In this document: piece by piece, positions 1-5,179 of the stretch
How the letters are laid out: every line of letters begins with the position of its first letter
How positions within the stretch are numbered: the stretch's first letter is position 1
Assembly: GCA_002493005.1 (NCBI GenBank)
Contig: DKXL01000035.1
Coordinates: forward strand, 4,095 to 9,273
Direction of reading: 5' to 3'
Length of the DNA stretch: 5,179 nt
Source of the DNA: Ruminococcaceae bacterium UBA7127
GTDB taxonomy: Bacteria > Bacillota > Clostridia > Oscillospirales > Acutalibacteraceae
Position numbers and translations under genes: made by a program
The notes under the pieces: generated by a model
What the model saw: only the letters and a program-made list of their open reading frames with translations
Told to the model about the DNA's origin: nothing
Databases searched by the model: none

Positions 1-45
1 CAAACAGACGCTTGATTTATTGCAAACTATATTGAGATAACTTAA

Positions 46-855
46 TTACTCCTGAACACTGCCAATGTCAATAATGGTACCGCCGTTTCCCTGAACCTGC
101 GGAAGCTCGCCGTTCCATTTTTCGAGTTTCTTATTCTCAATAATCTTGTCGGTAAGTGAATCACTGATTTTTTTGTTGGCTGCTGCTTCGCCCTCAGCCT
201 TTATCTTAACTGACTCCGCCTTTGCCTCGGCATTAGTGATTGCAGTTTGTTTTTCGGTTTCAGCCTTTAAAAGCTGTTGCTGTGCAACCTGCTTTTCCTC
301 GATAGCCGTTATAAATGCCTCGGAAAAATCAAAGTCAATAATATTAACATCAGTAACATACAATCCTATATTATTAAGCTTATCGTTAAGACCTTCAACC
401 AAGCCGTCAGAAACAAGTGCACGGTTTGTAACACTTTCCTCAGCCGTATATGTAGCGGTAATTGCCTTTAAAACTTCATTGACAGCAGGTACTACAAGTA
501 CTTCTTCGTAGTTTGCGCCTATATTCTTATATATACTATAGCTTTTAGCGGTATCAACACGATAGTTTATCGCAAGCACCGTATTTACGCTTTGGAGATC
601 CTTTGAGAATGCCTCTGTGTTTACCTCAAGCTTTTGAATACGGTTATCTATTTTTACTATAGACTGCACAAATGGAATTTTTGCGTGTATACCTTCCTGC
701 AAAACGCCCTCGTTTACACTTCCCAATGTAACTACCACACCCGTATGACCTGCATCTACAACAACAAAGCTGTTCAGTGCCACAACAAGTGCTACAATTA
801 TGATTACCACAGGGATAATGATTTTTTTAACATTGATTTTTTTTAACTTTTCCAT
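46..855 (-). CDS. Prohibitin-like SPFH/Band 7 membrane protein
   Basis: The 269-residue protein begins with a short basic segment (KLKKINVKK) and one hydrophobic membrane anchor at about residues 12-33. An SPFH/Band 7 domain follows at about 34-185. The prohibitin-type stretch at 69-100 includes R72, the SKDLQSV motif (84-90) and NYRV (97-100). An Ala/Glu/Lys-rich helix likely to form a coiled coil covers about 184-240. The tail has the WNGELPQV motif (247-254) and a Gly-rich end, both common in bacterial prohibitin-family proteins. Family knowledge: such proteins form large membrane-attached oligomers and often control membrane proteases or organise membrane domains. The exact partner here is unknown, and no protease gene is in view. 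The ATG lies 3 bases after the DUF1836 stop, and its AAGGAG site (865-870, 9-base spacing) is made from the last codons of that gene, so translation is probably coupled. No separate promoter or downstream terminator is visible in the 45 bases left of the stop. The family call is firm; the function is only general. Confidence 0.9.
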   Translation of the reverse strand: MEKLKKINVKKIIIPVVIIIVALVVALNSFVVVDAGHTGVVVTLGSVNEGVLQEGIHAKIPFVQSIVKIDNRIQKLEVNTEAFSKDLQSVNTVLAINYRVDTAKSYSIYKNIGANYEEVLVVPAVNEVLKAITATYTAEESVTNRALVSDGLVEGLNDKLNNIGLYVTDVNIIDFDFSEAFITAIEEKQVAQQQLLKAETEKQTAITNAEAKAESVKIKAEGEAAANKKISDSLTDKIIENKKLEKWNGELPQVQGNGGTIIDIGSVQE

Positions 856-858
856 AAA

Positions 859-1413
859 TTATTTCTCCTTCATTTTACAAAAGAGGCTGTCTGCCTCATC
901 TTTATATTTTCCTGATATGTATGCACATACCATTACGGTTAGAGCGTCTTTGAGTCTTTCTTCCGCCATTTTACTTGGCGGAGTGTAACTCTTTGTAACC
1001 GAGCTTACAAGCTGTGGGATTTTATCAATCGGCGCGGCACCGTCATCTGTTTTGGCTATTACCTCACACAGATAGTCATACATTTGCTCCTCCGATATAA
1101 TATCGTCGCTTGTGTCGTCTGCATCGCCGTTTACCATTGACATAAGCTCGCCTATTCTGTCGATTTTCATAGAATTTCTCAATGCAGATATAAGTAAAAT
1201 TCTTGCAAGCTGGCGTTCTCTGTATTTTTTCTCTACAGGACGTGATACAAACTTACGCTTTACCCAGTTTTGAATTGTTGACGGCTCAAGCCCTGTCAGT
1301 GAGCACACCTGACTTAACGTCAGTCCGTCTGTCATTTGAATAAGCGGCACAAATTGTGCAAATGTTCCCCCACTGCTGTAGGGTATATTTGTTCCCGGAA
1401 CAAATTTATCCAT
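859..1413 (-). CDS. DUF1836 domain protein, putative HTH transcriptional regulator
   Basis: The 184-residue cytosolic protein matches the DUF1836 family as I know it. A helix-turn-helix of MerR-like appearance lies at about residues 31-54 (LSQVCSLTGLEPSTIQNWVKRK region). A basic segment (R58 to R71) and a helical segment ending near MSMVNG (91-96) follow. The C-terminal half (about 105-184) is predicted helical with acidic linkers and no membrane segment or catalytic motif. Family knowledge, from memory: Bacillus subtilis YkrK, a repressor of the membrane-protease gene htpX, carries this domain, which supports a DNA-binding role. The ATG is supported by AAAGGAGG (1423-1430) with 9-base spacing. 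It is the first gene of a two-gene operon with the SPFH protein, under a consensus promoter that contains a palindrome. I infer that it regulates this operon, possibly including itself; that is not shown by the sequence. Confidence 0.85.
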   Translation of the reverse strand: MDKFVPGTNIPYSSGGTFAQFVPLIQMTDGLTLSQVCSLTGLEPSTIQNWVKRKFVSRPVEKKYRERQLARILLISALRNSMKIDRIGELMSMVNGDADDTSDDIISEEQMYDYLCEVIAKTDDGAAPIDKIPQLVSSVTKSYTPPSKMAEERLKDALTVMVCAYISGKYKDEADSLFCKMKEK

Positions 1414-1447
1414 TGGACCAAGCCTCCTTTTTCATTAAGTTTATCAG

Positions 1448-1476
1448 ATTATATCACAAGTTCATTTGACTGTCAA
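1448..1476 (-). promoter_or_regulatory. Consensus SigA promoter of the DUF1836-SPFH operon
   Basis: Read on the minus strand, TTGACA (1471-1476) is followed by a 17-base spacer and TATAAT (1448-1453). A TG dinucleotide one base before the -10 makes it an extended -10 element. Both hexamers are perfect matches. Transcription should start near 1441, giving a leader of about 27 bases that contains the AAAGGAGG ribosome binding site. Such a strong promoter in front of a regulator gene suggests that it is held down by a repressor. Confidence 0.88.
1466..1476. promoter_or_regulatory. 11-bp palindrome over the -35 box, possible operator
   Basis: The plus strand reads TTGACTGTCAA, a perfect inverted repeat with 5-base arms around one central base. 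It covers the entire -35 hexamer of the DUF1836-SPFH promoter. Symmetry in this position is typical of a repressor site, and the first gene downstream is a putative DNA-binding protein. Part of the symmetry is given free by the -35 consensus itself (TTGAC), so it may be chance. Confidence 0.35.
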
Positions 1477-1569
1477 TAGTGTTCTTTAGAATTTTTAAAT
1501 TTTTTTTCGCAACTCAAAATGATGTACAGGTTTATCATTATAAAGTGTTCTAATAGCCCATAGTATTAT

Positions 1570-1607
1570 AAAAATCCGAGGCACATTAAAAATGTACGCC
1601 TCGGATT
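1570..1607 (-). terminator. Intrinsic terminator of the MerR-TipAS gene
   Basis: The arms at 1573-1582 and 1598-1607 pair over 10 bases (AATCCGAGGC with GCCTCGGATT). After a 2-base bulge, a further 5-bp stem (1583-1587 with 1591-1595) closes on an AAA loop. On the minus strand the stem runs straight into five T residues (1574-1570) and then an AT-rich stretch. It lies about 90 bases after the regulator's stop codon and upstream of the DUF1836 promoter, so it separates the two transcription units. Confidence 0.85.
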
Positions 1608-1698
1608 ATTTTAGTAAGTATATTTAATTTTGAATAAAAATTGAAGAAACTATACTTTTACCAATTGGTTTATCCGCTCCAAGTCACTTGTCCGCTTC

Positions 1699-2427
1699 TT
1701 AATTAGAGCAATACACAGAAATAGCCCGGCTAACGAATTCAGCAGTACCATCTCCGCCTGCTTTGTCAATATTATTCTTAAAGCGTTCATCACATACATA
1801 CATTTCACCCAAACCACTAAAGATGTCATTTGTACATACATAATAGTTATCGGTTATAAATTTCTGTAATGCGGAGATTTTACTTTGTACTTCATCGGAA
1901 TCAGGAGTTAAATACTTTAATCCTCCTAATTCTGAAAAGATTGTCATTAGTTCGTTTGCAATCTTGCTATAACTGCCTTCATTTTGAGCAATATCCTTTT
2001 GTTTGTACTCTTGATACGCTTTAGTATCGCCCCATTTTGCTTTGACTTCCGCTTTATACTTTTCAATTTCGTTCTTGTCGAAAACATCAAAATTCATTGT
2101 TGTTACTCCTTTGTTTTGAATTTCACGGGCAAAGGCAATGAGTTCCCCTATGTGCTTATATTGTAATTCTAACAACTCTATTTGCTGAGCAATTGCTTCT
2201 GTTGGGTCAAAAACGGGGTTGTCAAGAATTACTTTGATTTCTTTTAAAGGAAACTGTAATTCACGAAACAATAAAATATTTTGCAAACGGCTAAGCGCTG
2301 TATCGTCATACATTCGATAGCCTGCTTCAGTTACTTTCGTAGGTTTCAAAAGCCCGATTGCATCATAGTAATGTAGTGTGCGCACACTAACACCTGTGAT
2401 TTTGCTGATTTCTTTTACTGTTCGCAT
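1699..2427 (-). CDS. MerR-family regulator with TipAS antibiotic-recognition domain
   Basis: The 242-residue protein has a MerR winged HTH at residues 1-70 (VKEISKITGVSVRTLHYYD at 4-22, GYRMYDD at 36-42), a long dimerisation helix at about 75-105, and a TipAS domain at about 120-240. TipAS marks include KWGDTKAYQEY (131-141), GLGEMYVCDERF (205-216) and NNIDKAG (218-224). Family knowledge: TipAL, Mta and SkgA are activators that bind DNA at long-spacer promoters; in TipAL the TipAS domain captures thiopeptides and other hydrophobic drugs. From memory of TipAL, its thiopeptide-reactive Cys214 aligns with G206 here, while C198 aligns with its Cys207, so the ligand may differ. The ATG has GGGAGGG (2435-2441) 7 bases upstream. 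The gene stands alone between two terminators with its own MerR-type promoter, and no efflux pump lies next to it. An internal start at M111 probably yields a separate 132-residue TipAS protein. Its GC content is visibly below that of the flanking genes, which hints at acquisition. Confidence 0.93.
   Translation of the reverse strand: MRTVKEISKITGVSVRTLHYYDAIGLLKPTKVTEAGYRMYDDTALSRLQNILLFRELQFPLKEIKVILDNPVFDPTEAIAQQIELLELQYKHIGELIAFAREIQNKGVTTMNFDVFDKNEIEKYKAEVKAKWGDTKAYQEYKQKDIAQNEGSYSKIANELMTIFSELGGLKYLTPDSDEVQSKISALQKFITDNYYVCTNDIFSGLGEMYVCDERFKNNIDKAGGDGTAEFVSRAISVYCSN
2095..2112 (-). promoter_or_regulatory. Internal ribosome binding site and ATG for a stand-alone TipAS protein
   Basis: Inside the regulator gene, AAAGGAG (2106-2112) is followed by an 8-base spacer and an in-frame ATG (2095-2097, residue M111). 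The site is as good as any start signal in this window. It sits at the junction between the dimerisation helix and the TipAS domain, so translation from it would give a 132-residue ligand-binding domain without the HTH. In Streptomyces lividans, tipA is known to give both TipAL and TipAS from one gene by an internal start at nearly the same point. Confidence 0.65.
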
Positions 2428-2451
2428 AATTTATCCCTCCCATGTAATTCA

Positions 2452-2482
2452 ATTTTAATCTATCACGTTACGTCAGAGTCAA
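2452..2482 (-). promoter_or_regulatory. MerR-type promoter with 19-bp spacer and operator dyad
   Basis: On the minus strand TTGACT (2477-2482) and TAAAAT (2452-2457) are separated by 19 bases, the over-long spacer typical of MerR-activated promoters. The spacer holds an imperfect inverted repeat centred on ACGTAACGT (arms TGACGT and ACGTGA), resembling the ACGT-rich operators of tipA- and mta-type promoters as I recall them. The predicted transcript starts near 2445, so the leader is only about 18 bases and contains just the GGGAGGG site. This strongly suggests autoregulation by the MerR-TipAS protein. Confidence 0.8.
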
Positions 2483-2530
2483 TAGAATTTTTTAATAATT
2501 TTCAAGTTTAAAATTTAATTATCTAATATT

Positions 2531-2573
2531 GATAACAGCAGATACGGCACAACTGCCGTATCTGCTGTTTATC
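2531..2573 (-). terminator. Long hairpin behind the ABC-F gene, probable terminator
   Basis: The arms 2534-2549 and 2554-2569 pair perfectly over 16 bases around a CAAC loop, and GAT/ATC flanks can extend the stem past a one-base bulge. It starts about 18 bases after the ABC-F stop codon, where an intrinsic terminator is expected. The T-tract on the minus strand is weak (TTATCAATATT), so a role in mRNA 3'-end protection is also possible. It isolates the MerR-TipAS gene from the ABC-F transcript. Confidence 0.72.
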
Positions 2574-2590
2574 TTTGTTCTATAAAGCTT

Positions 2591-4489
2591 TTATTCTAAC
2601 ATTTCTTCCCAAATCTCATACTGCTCTTCTTGCTGTTGTTGCAAAGATTCAAGCTGATTTGTCAGTTCAATTAACTTTTCGTAATCTGCGGCGACCTCGT
2701 CACTCGCAAGCAATTCCTGCAAATTTGCAATTTCAAAGTCAAGACGTTCTATCTCTTCCTCTGCCTTTTTTAGCTTGGTTTGACGTTTGCGCTCCTCACT
2801 CTGTCTTTGCTTTTGCAAAAAGTAATCGTTCACGGGCTTTTCTTTTTTTCCCTGATTATCCTTGACAGCTTCAACCTTATCGGTTGTCATATGTTCAACA
2901 TAATAATCATAGTTGCCGAGATATTCCTTTACTCCGTCCTGCGACAAAACAAGAATCCTATCGGCAATTTTGTTAATAAAATATCTGTCGTGACTGATAA
3001 TGAGCAACGTTCCGCTGTAATCAAGGAGAGTTTTTTCCAGTTCCTCTCGTGACGATGCGTCAAGATGGTTAGTAGGCTCGTCCAAAAGCAGCAGATTTCC
3101 GCCCTTCAGCATCAATTTTAGCAGAGAGACTCTTGCACGCTCACCGCCGCTCATCTTGGAAAGAGGCTTGAATACCTCTTCCCCTTTAAACAAAAATGAA
3201 GCAAGCGCACTGCGCACCTCAGTTTGAGTCATATTAGGAAACGAATCCCAAATCTCGTCTATTGCAGTCTTGCTCAAGTCAAGATTCTGCTGCATCTGGT
3301 CAAAATACCCCACCATAACATTTGCGCCGTAATCATATTCGCCCTTGTCTTGCGGATATTTTCCCGTAAGTATTTTGAAAAGCGTAGTTTTTCCGCATCC
3401 GTTTGCGCCCAGAATAAATACTCTCTCGCCTTTTCTAATATGTAGGTCAACATTATCAAACAGCTTTTTGTCATCAAACGACTTTGAAATACCTCTGCAA
3501 ATCAAAACATCGTTTCCGCTTTCACACCTTGGAACAAAATGCATCCGCATTGTTTCAAGCTCGCTGTCAGGCGCTACAAGCTGTGCCTTTATGCGGTCGG
3601 CTTCCTTTTGTTTGCTTGCAGCTGTAATATAATTATGAGCCTGATTCCATCGCTTTTGCTGTTCAACAATTCCCTCTATTCGTTTTATTTCTTTTAAATC
3701 ATTTTCGTATTTGCTTTTTATTGATTCGTTATACGCCTCTTTTTTCTTGATAAATTCAGAGTATGCCCCTTTGTAACACATTGCCCTGTTATGTTCAAGT
3801 TCAATCGTCTTGTTGGTAACATTATCAAGAAAATATCTGTCGTGGCTTATGATTATCATTGAACCCTTAAAATCCTTCAAAAAGCCTTCAAGCCAGTTGA
3901 CAGCATCAATATCAAGATGGTTTGTAGGCTCGTCAAGCAACAGCATATTGCTCTGAGAAAGCAACAGCTTTGCAAGGCACAGCTTTGAACGCTGACCGCC
4001 GCTTAAGTTGCCGACAGGCATTTCAAAATCCGACTCAGAAAAACCAAGCCCGATAAGCGCTGAACGTGTACGGCTGCGGTAAGTCAAACCATCAAGGCTT
4101 TCAAACCGCTCTATCAGGGCGGTTTGGCGCTCAACAAGACTGTCAAGATTGTCTGCACCCCTGTCAATTTCAGCAGTAAGCTGTGCAATTTCATTTTCCA
4201 TATCCATAAGATAATCAAAAACCGACAAAAGCTCATTAAACACAGTAACAGCTGGGTTGTTGCAAGCGTGTTGCTCCATATATCCTACTTTTGTATTCTT
4301 GGCAAAAGAAACTGTACCCGACACCGGTGAAATCTCGCCGTTTATAATCTTAAAAAGCGTTGTTTTGCCAACGCCGTTAGCTCCGATAAATCCAACCTTA
4401 TCTTTATCCTCAACATCAAAAGAAACATCTGTAAAAAGATTTCTCTCAATAAATGTCATTGTAAGATTACGCACCGACAAAGCAGGCAA
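2591..4489 (-). CDS. ABC-F family ATPase, YdiF-like
   Basis: The protein has two ABC ATPase domains in one chain and no membrane segment, which defines the ABC-F class. Numbering from the upstream GTG at 4498, NBD1 has Walker A GANGVGKTT (39-47), LSGGQ (165-169), Walker B LLLLDEP-type (185-191) and switch His219. NBD2 has GANGCGKTT (364-372), MSGGE (449-453), LLLLDEP (469-475) and His503. Both catalytic Glu residues (190, 474) are present, so it should hydrolyse ATP. The linker at about 235-315 is charged and helical, like the P-site-tRNA interaction motif. A C-terminal coiled coil occupies about 565-635. Length and the C-terminal extension fit the YdiF-like group. Family knowledge: ABC-F proteins bind the ribosomal E site and act as translation factors, and some give antibiotic protection. 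There is no attenuator-like leader, which argues for a housekeeping role. The best start is TTG at 4489, because AAAGGAG (4498-4504) is 8 bases before it and overlaps the GTG. It lies about 50 bases after the DUF5658 gene. Confidence 0.93.
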   Translation of the reverse strand: MPALSVRNLTMTFIERNLFTDVSFDVEDKDKVGFIGANGVGKTTLFKIINGEISPVSGTVSFAKNTKVGYMEQHACNNPAVTVFNELLSVFDYLMDMENEIAQLTAEIDRGADNLDSLVERQTALIERFESLDGLTYRSRTRSALIGLGFSESDFEMPVGNLSGGQRSKLCLAKLLLSQSNMLLLDEPTNHLDIDAVNWLEGFLKDFKGSMIIISHDRYFLDNVTNKTIELEHNRAMCYKGAYSEFIKKKEAYNESIKSKYENDLKEIKRIEGIVEQQKRWNQAHNYITAASKQKEADRIKAQLVAPDSELETMRMHFVPRCESGNDVLICRGISKSFDDKKLFDNVDLHIRKGERVFILGANGCGKTTLFKILTGKYPQDKGEYDYGANVMVGYFDQMQQNLDLSKTAIDEIWDSFPNMTQTEVRSALASFLFKGEEVFKPLSKMSGGERARVSLLKLMLKGGNLLLLDEPTNHLDASSREELEKTLLDYSGTLLIISHDRYFINKIADRILVLSQDGVKEYLGNYDYYVEHMTTDKVEAVKDNQGKKEKPVNDYFLQKQRQSEERKRQTKLKKAEEEIERLDFEIANLQELLASDEVAADYEKLIELTNQLESLQQQQEEQYEIWEEMLE

Positions 4490-4504
4490 AACAATCACTC
4501 CTTT
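4487..4504 (-). promoter_or_regulatory. Ribosome binding site that favours a TTG start for the ABC-F gene
   Basis: On the minus strand AAAGGAG (4498-4504) is followed by TGATTGTT and then TTG (4487-4489). An in-frame GTG at 4496-4498 shares its first base with the end of this ribosome binding site, leaving no spacing, so it is a poor start. Choosing TTG shortens the protein by three residues, to 632. Confidence 0.65.
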
Positions 4505-4539
4505 CGTAATATTCTAAAAATCGCTCATATTATTTTACA

Positions 4540-4935
4540 TTAATTTGTCAAAAAGAGCAATACAAAATTTAAAATATGCCAAAGATTAACCAACGCATAA
4601 GCAATTATTCCGATGTAAAGCAGAACATTTGTTATTGTTCCCTGTTCGACATTTGCAAGCTTATAAATAAGCGCACATCCAAGGACAAGCACAAGAGGAA
4701 GAATACCTTTGATTAACAATGTCATCCAAAAATTTTGCAGCACCGGCTGCATAATCGGATTTGCTTCATAAAATCGACCACTGCCGATAAGCACCTCTGT
4801 GCAAATCCAGTCAATTATATTTAGAAAATAGAGAAAAATTAATTTGTAGTAAAACGAAAAGCCATGCCCTTTTGAGGTTTTTGGCTCATAATCAATAGCC
4901 TGCGGAGTTTCAACAACAAAATCTTTTAAAAACAT
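4540..4935 (-). CDS. Small integral membrane protein, DUF5658-like
   Basis: The 131-residue protein has a polar N-terminus (about 1-27) and three hydrophobic segments at about 29-50, 69-92 and 101-129. The pattern NIIDW (39-43) followed by a Gly and EANP (57-60) and a Lys in the second segment (K76) matches DUF5658-type proteins, whose function is unknown. There is no signal-peptide cleavage site, enzyme motif or transporter motif. The reading frame stays open upstream to 5115, but that would run across the divergent tRNA promoter. The ATG at 4935 has GAGGTG (4942-4947) with 6-base spacing, so this start is preferred. The ABC-F gene follows after about 50 bases on the same strand with no hairpin between, so the two may be co-transcribed. 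I find no convincing promoter in the 190 bases upstream; a TATATT at 4976-4981 lacks a -35 partner. The domain name is a recollection of the family pattern; the membrane topology is more certain. Confidence 0.8.
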   Translation of the reverse strand: MFLKDFVVETPQAIDYEPKTSKGHGFSFYYKLIFLYFLNIIDWICTEVLIGSGRFYEANPIMQPVLQNFWMTLLIKGILPLVLVLGCALIYKLANVEQGTITNVLLYIGIIAYALVNLWHILNFVLLFLTN

Positions 4936-4941
4936 AAATAA

Positions 4942-4947
4942 CACCTC
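4942..4947 (-). promoter_or_regulatory. Ribosome binding site fixing the DUF5658 start
   Basis: GAGGTG on the minus strand stands 6 bases before the ATG at 4933-4935. It is the only good Shine-Dalgarno match in front of any start codon in this open frame, and it decides the 131-residue form over a 191-residue form whose extra part is unlike a real protein. Confidence 0.7.
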
Positions 4948-5064
4948 AATCCTATTCTTACCATTAAACGCACAAAATATAAGTAAACATCTATTGGCAT
5001 TGTGATTAATGTAAACAGTAAAAAAAGAGGCTGAAAGAAAAGTTAAGAAATTTGAAAAAAAGTG

Positions 5065-5093
5065 TTGACAAAACAATATCCGTATGGTATAGT
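5065..5093 (+). promoter_or_regulatory. SigA promoter of the tRNA-Thr gene
   Basis: TTGACA (5065-5070) and TATAGT (5088-5093) are separated by 17 bases, with TG at 5085-5086 giving an extended -10 element. Five of six -10 bases and all -35 bases match the consensus. The start point should lie near 5100, leaving a 5' leader of about 24 bases for RNase P to remove. This strength is usual for stable RNA genes. Confidence 0.85.
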
Positions 5094-5123
5094 ATATAAG
5101 CACTCGGAAATACAAACAAATTC

Positions 5124-5179
5124 GCTGGTGTAGCTCAGTTGGTAGAGCAGCTGATTTGTAATCAGCAGGTCGGGGGTTC
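5124..5179 (+). tRNA. tRNA-Thr(TGT), 3' end cut by window edge
   Basis: The first 56 positions of a tRNA are present. They comprise the acceptor strand GCTGGTG, TA at 8-9, the D arm GCTC-AGTTGGTA-GAGC, the anticodon stem GCTGA/TCAGC, the loop TTTGTAA, the variable loop AGGTC, and the 5' side of the T arm GGGGG followed by TTC. The anticodon at 34-36 is TGT, which reads the threonine codon ACA (with wobble to other ACN codons), and A37 follows. The remaining T arm, acceptor 3' strand and CCA are outside the window. More tRNA genes may follow in the same transcript. Confidence 0.96.

Noticed and set aside
146..511. Plus-strand open frame opposite the SPFH gene
   Set aside because: It is a Ser/Ala-rich antisense shadow of the coiled-coil and SPFH codons, with no promoter or family match.
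1650..1698. Short minus-strand reading TSDLERINQLVKV after the regulator gene, looking like a gene remnant
   Set aside because: It is about 15 codons, has no ribosome binding site, and the longer frame runs through the regulator as a shadow; it is too short to name a family.
2575..2865. Plus-strand open frames opposite the ABC-F gene
   Set aside because: They mirror the codons of a clear two-domain ATPase and have no ribosome binding site or recognisable domain.
4524..4551. Possible internal minus-strand promoter before the ABC-F gene (TTGACA at 4546-4551, TATGAG 16 bases later)
   Set aside because: The TTGACA is simply the Leu-Thr codons at the end of the DUF5658 gene, and the -10 match is only four of six.
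4976..5015. TTTACA (5010-5015) and TATATT (4976-4981) as a promoter for the DUF5658 gene
   Set aside because: The 28-base spacing is far too long for SigA, and neither element has a partner at 16-19 bases.
4936..5115. N-terminal extension of the DUF5658 gene to a start at 5115
   Set aside because: The extension would cross the divergent tRNA promoter, its residues are an AT-driven mixture, and the GAGGTG site fits only the ATG at 4935.

Overview
The window comes from a low-GC Gram-positive bacterium, most likely a member of the Clostridia. The signs are AT-rich spacers, strong AGGAGG-type ribosome binding sites, consensus SigA promoters with extended -10 elements, and a gene set typical of that group (DUF1836 regulator, prohibitin-like SPFH protein, YdiF-like ABC-F ATPase). 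The species cannot be fixed from this stretch. All five protein genes lie on the minus strand, so transcription runs from high to low coordinates. One tRNA gene, cut by the right edge, lies on the plus strand.

Right part (about 2530-5179): a partial tRNA-Thr(TGT) has a near-consensus promoter and diverges from a 131-residue DUF5658-type membrane protein gene. That gene is followed after about 50 bases by an ABC-F ATPase, probably translated from a TTG start. A 16-bp hairpin behind the ABC-F gene closes this unit.

Middle (about 1573-2482): a free-standing MerR-family regulator with a C-terminal TipAS ligand-binding domain. It has its own MerR-type promoter (19-bp spacer containing a dyad) and its own terminator. 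A strong internal Shine-Dalgarno site lies exactly 8 bases before an in-frame ATG at the domain border, so the gene probably also makes the ligand-binding domain alone, as tipA of Streptomyces does. By hand count this gene is lower in GC than its neighbours (about 33% against 42-44% in sampled lines).

Left part (46-1476): a two-gene, translationally coupled operon of a DUF1836 putative DNA-binding regulator and a prohibitin-like SPFH membrane protein. A fully consensus SigA promoter drives it, and the -35 box lies inside a perfect 11-bp palindrome. The simplest reading is an autoregulated membrane-homeostasis operon.

I see no mobile element, CRISPR array or long repeat. Nothing here is clearly a new defence or biosynthetic system. 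The most interesting items are the dual-start TipAS regulator with its operator, and the DUF1836-SPFH pair.
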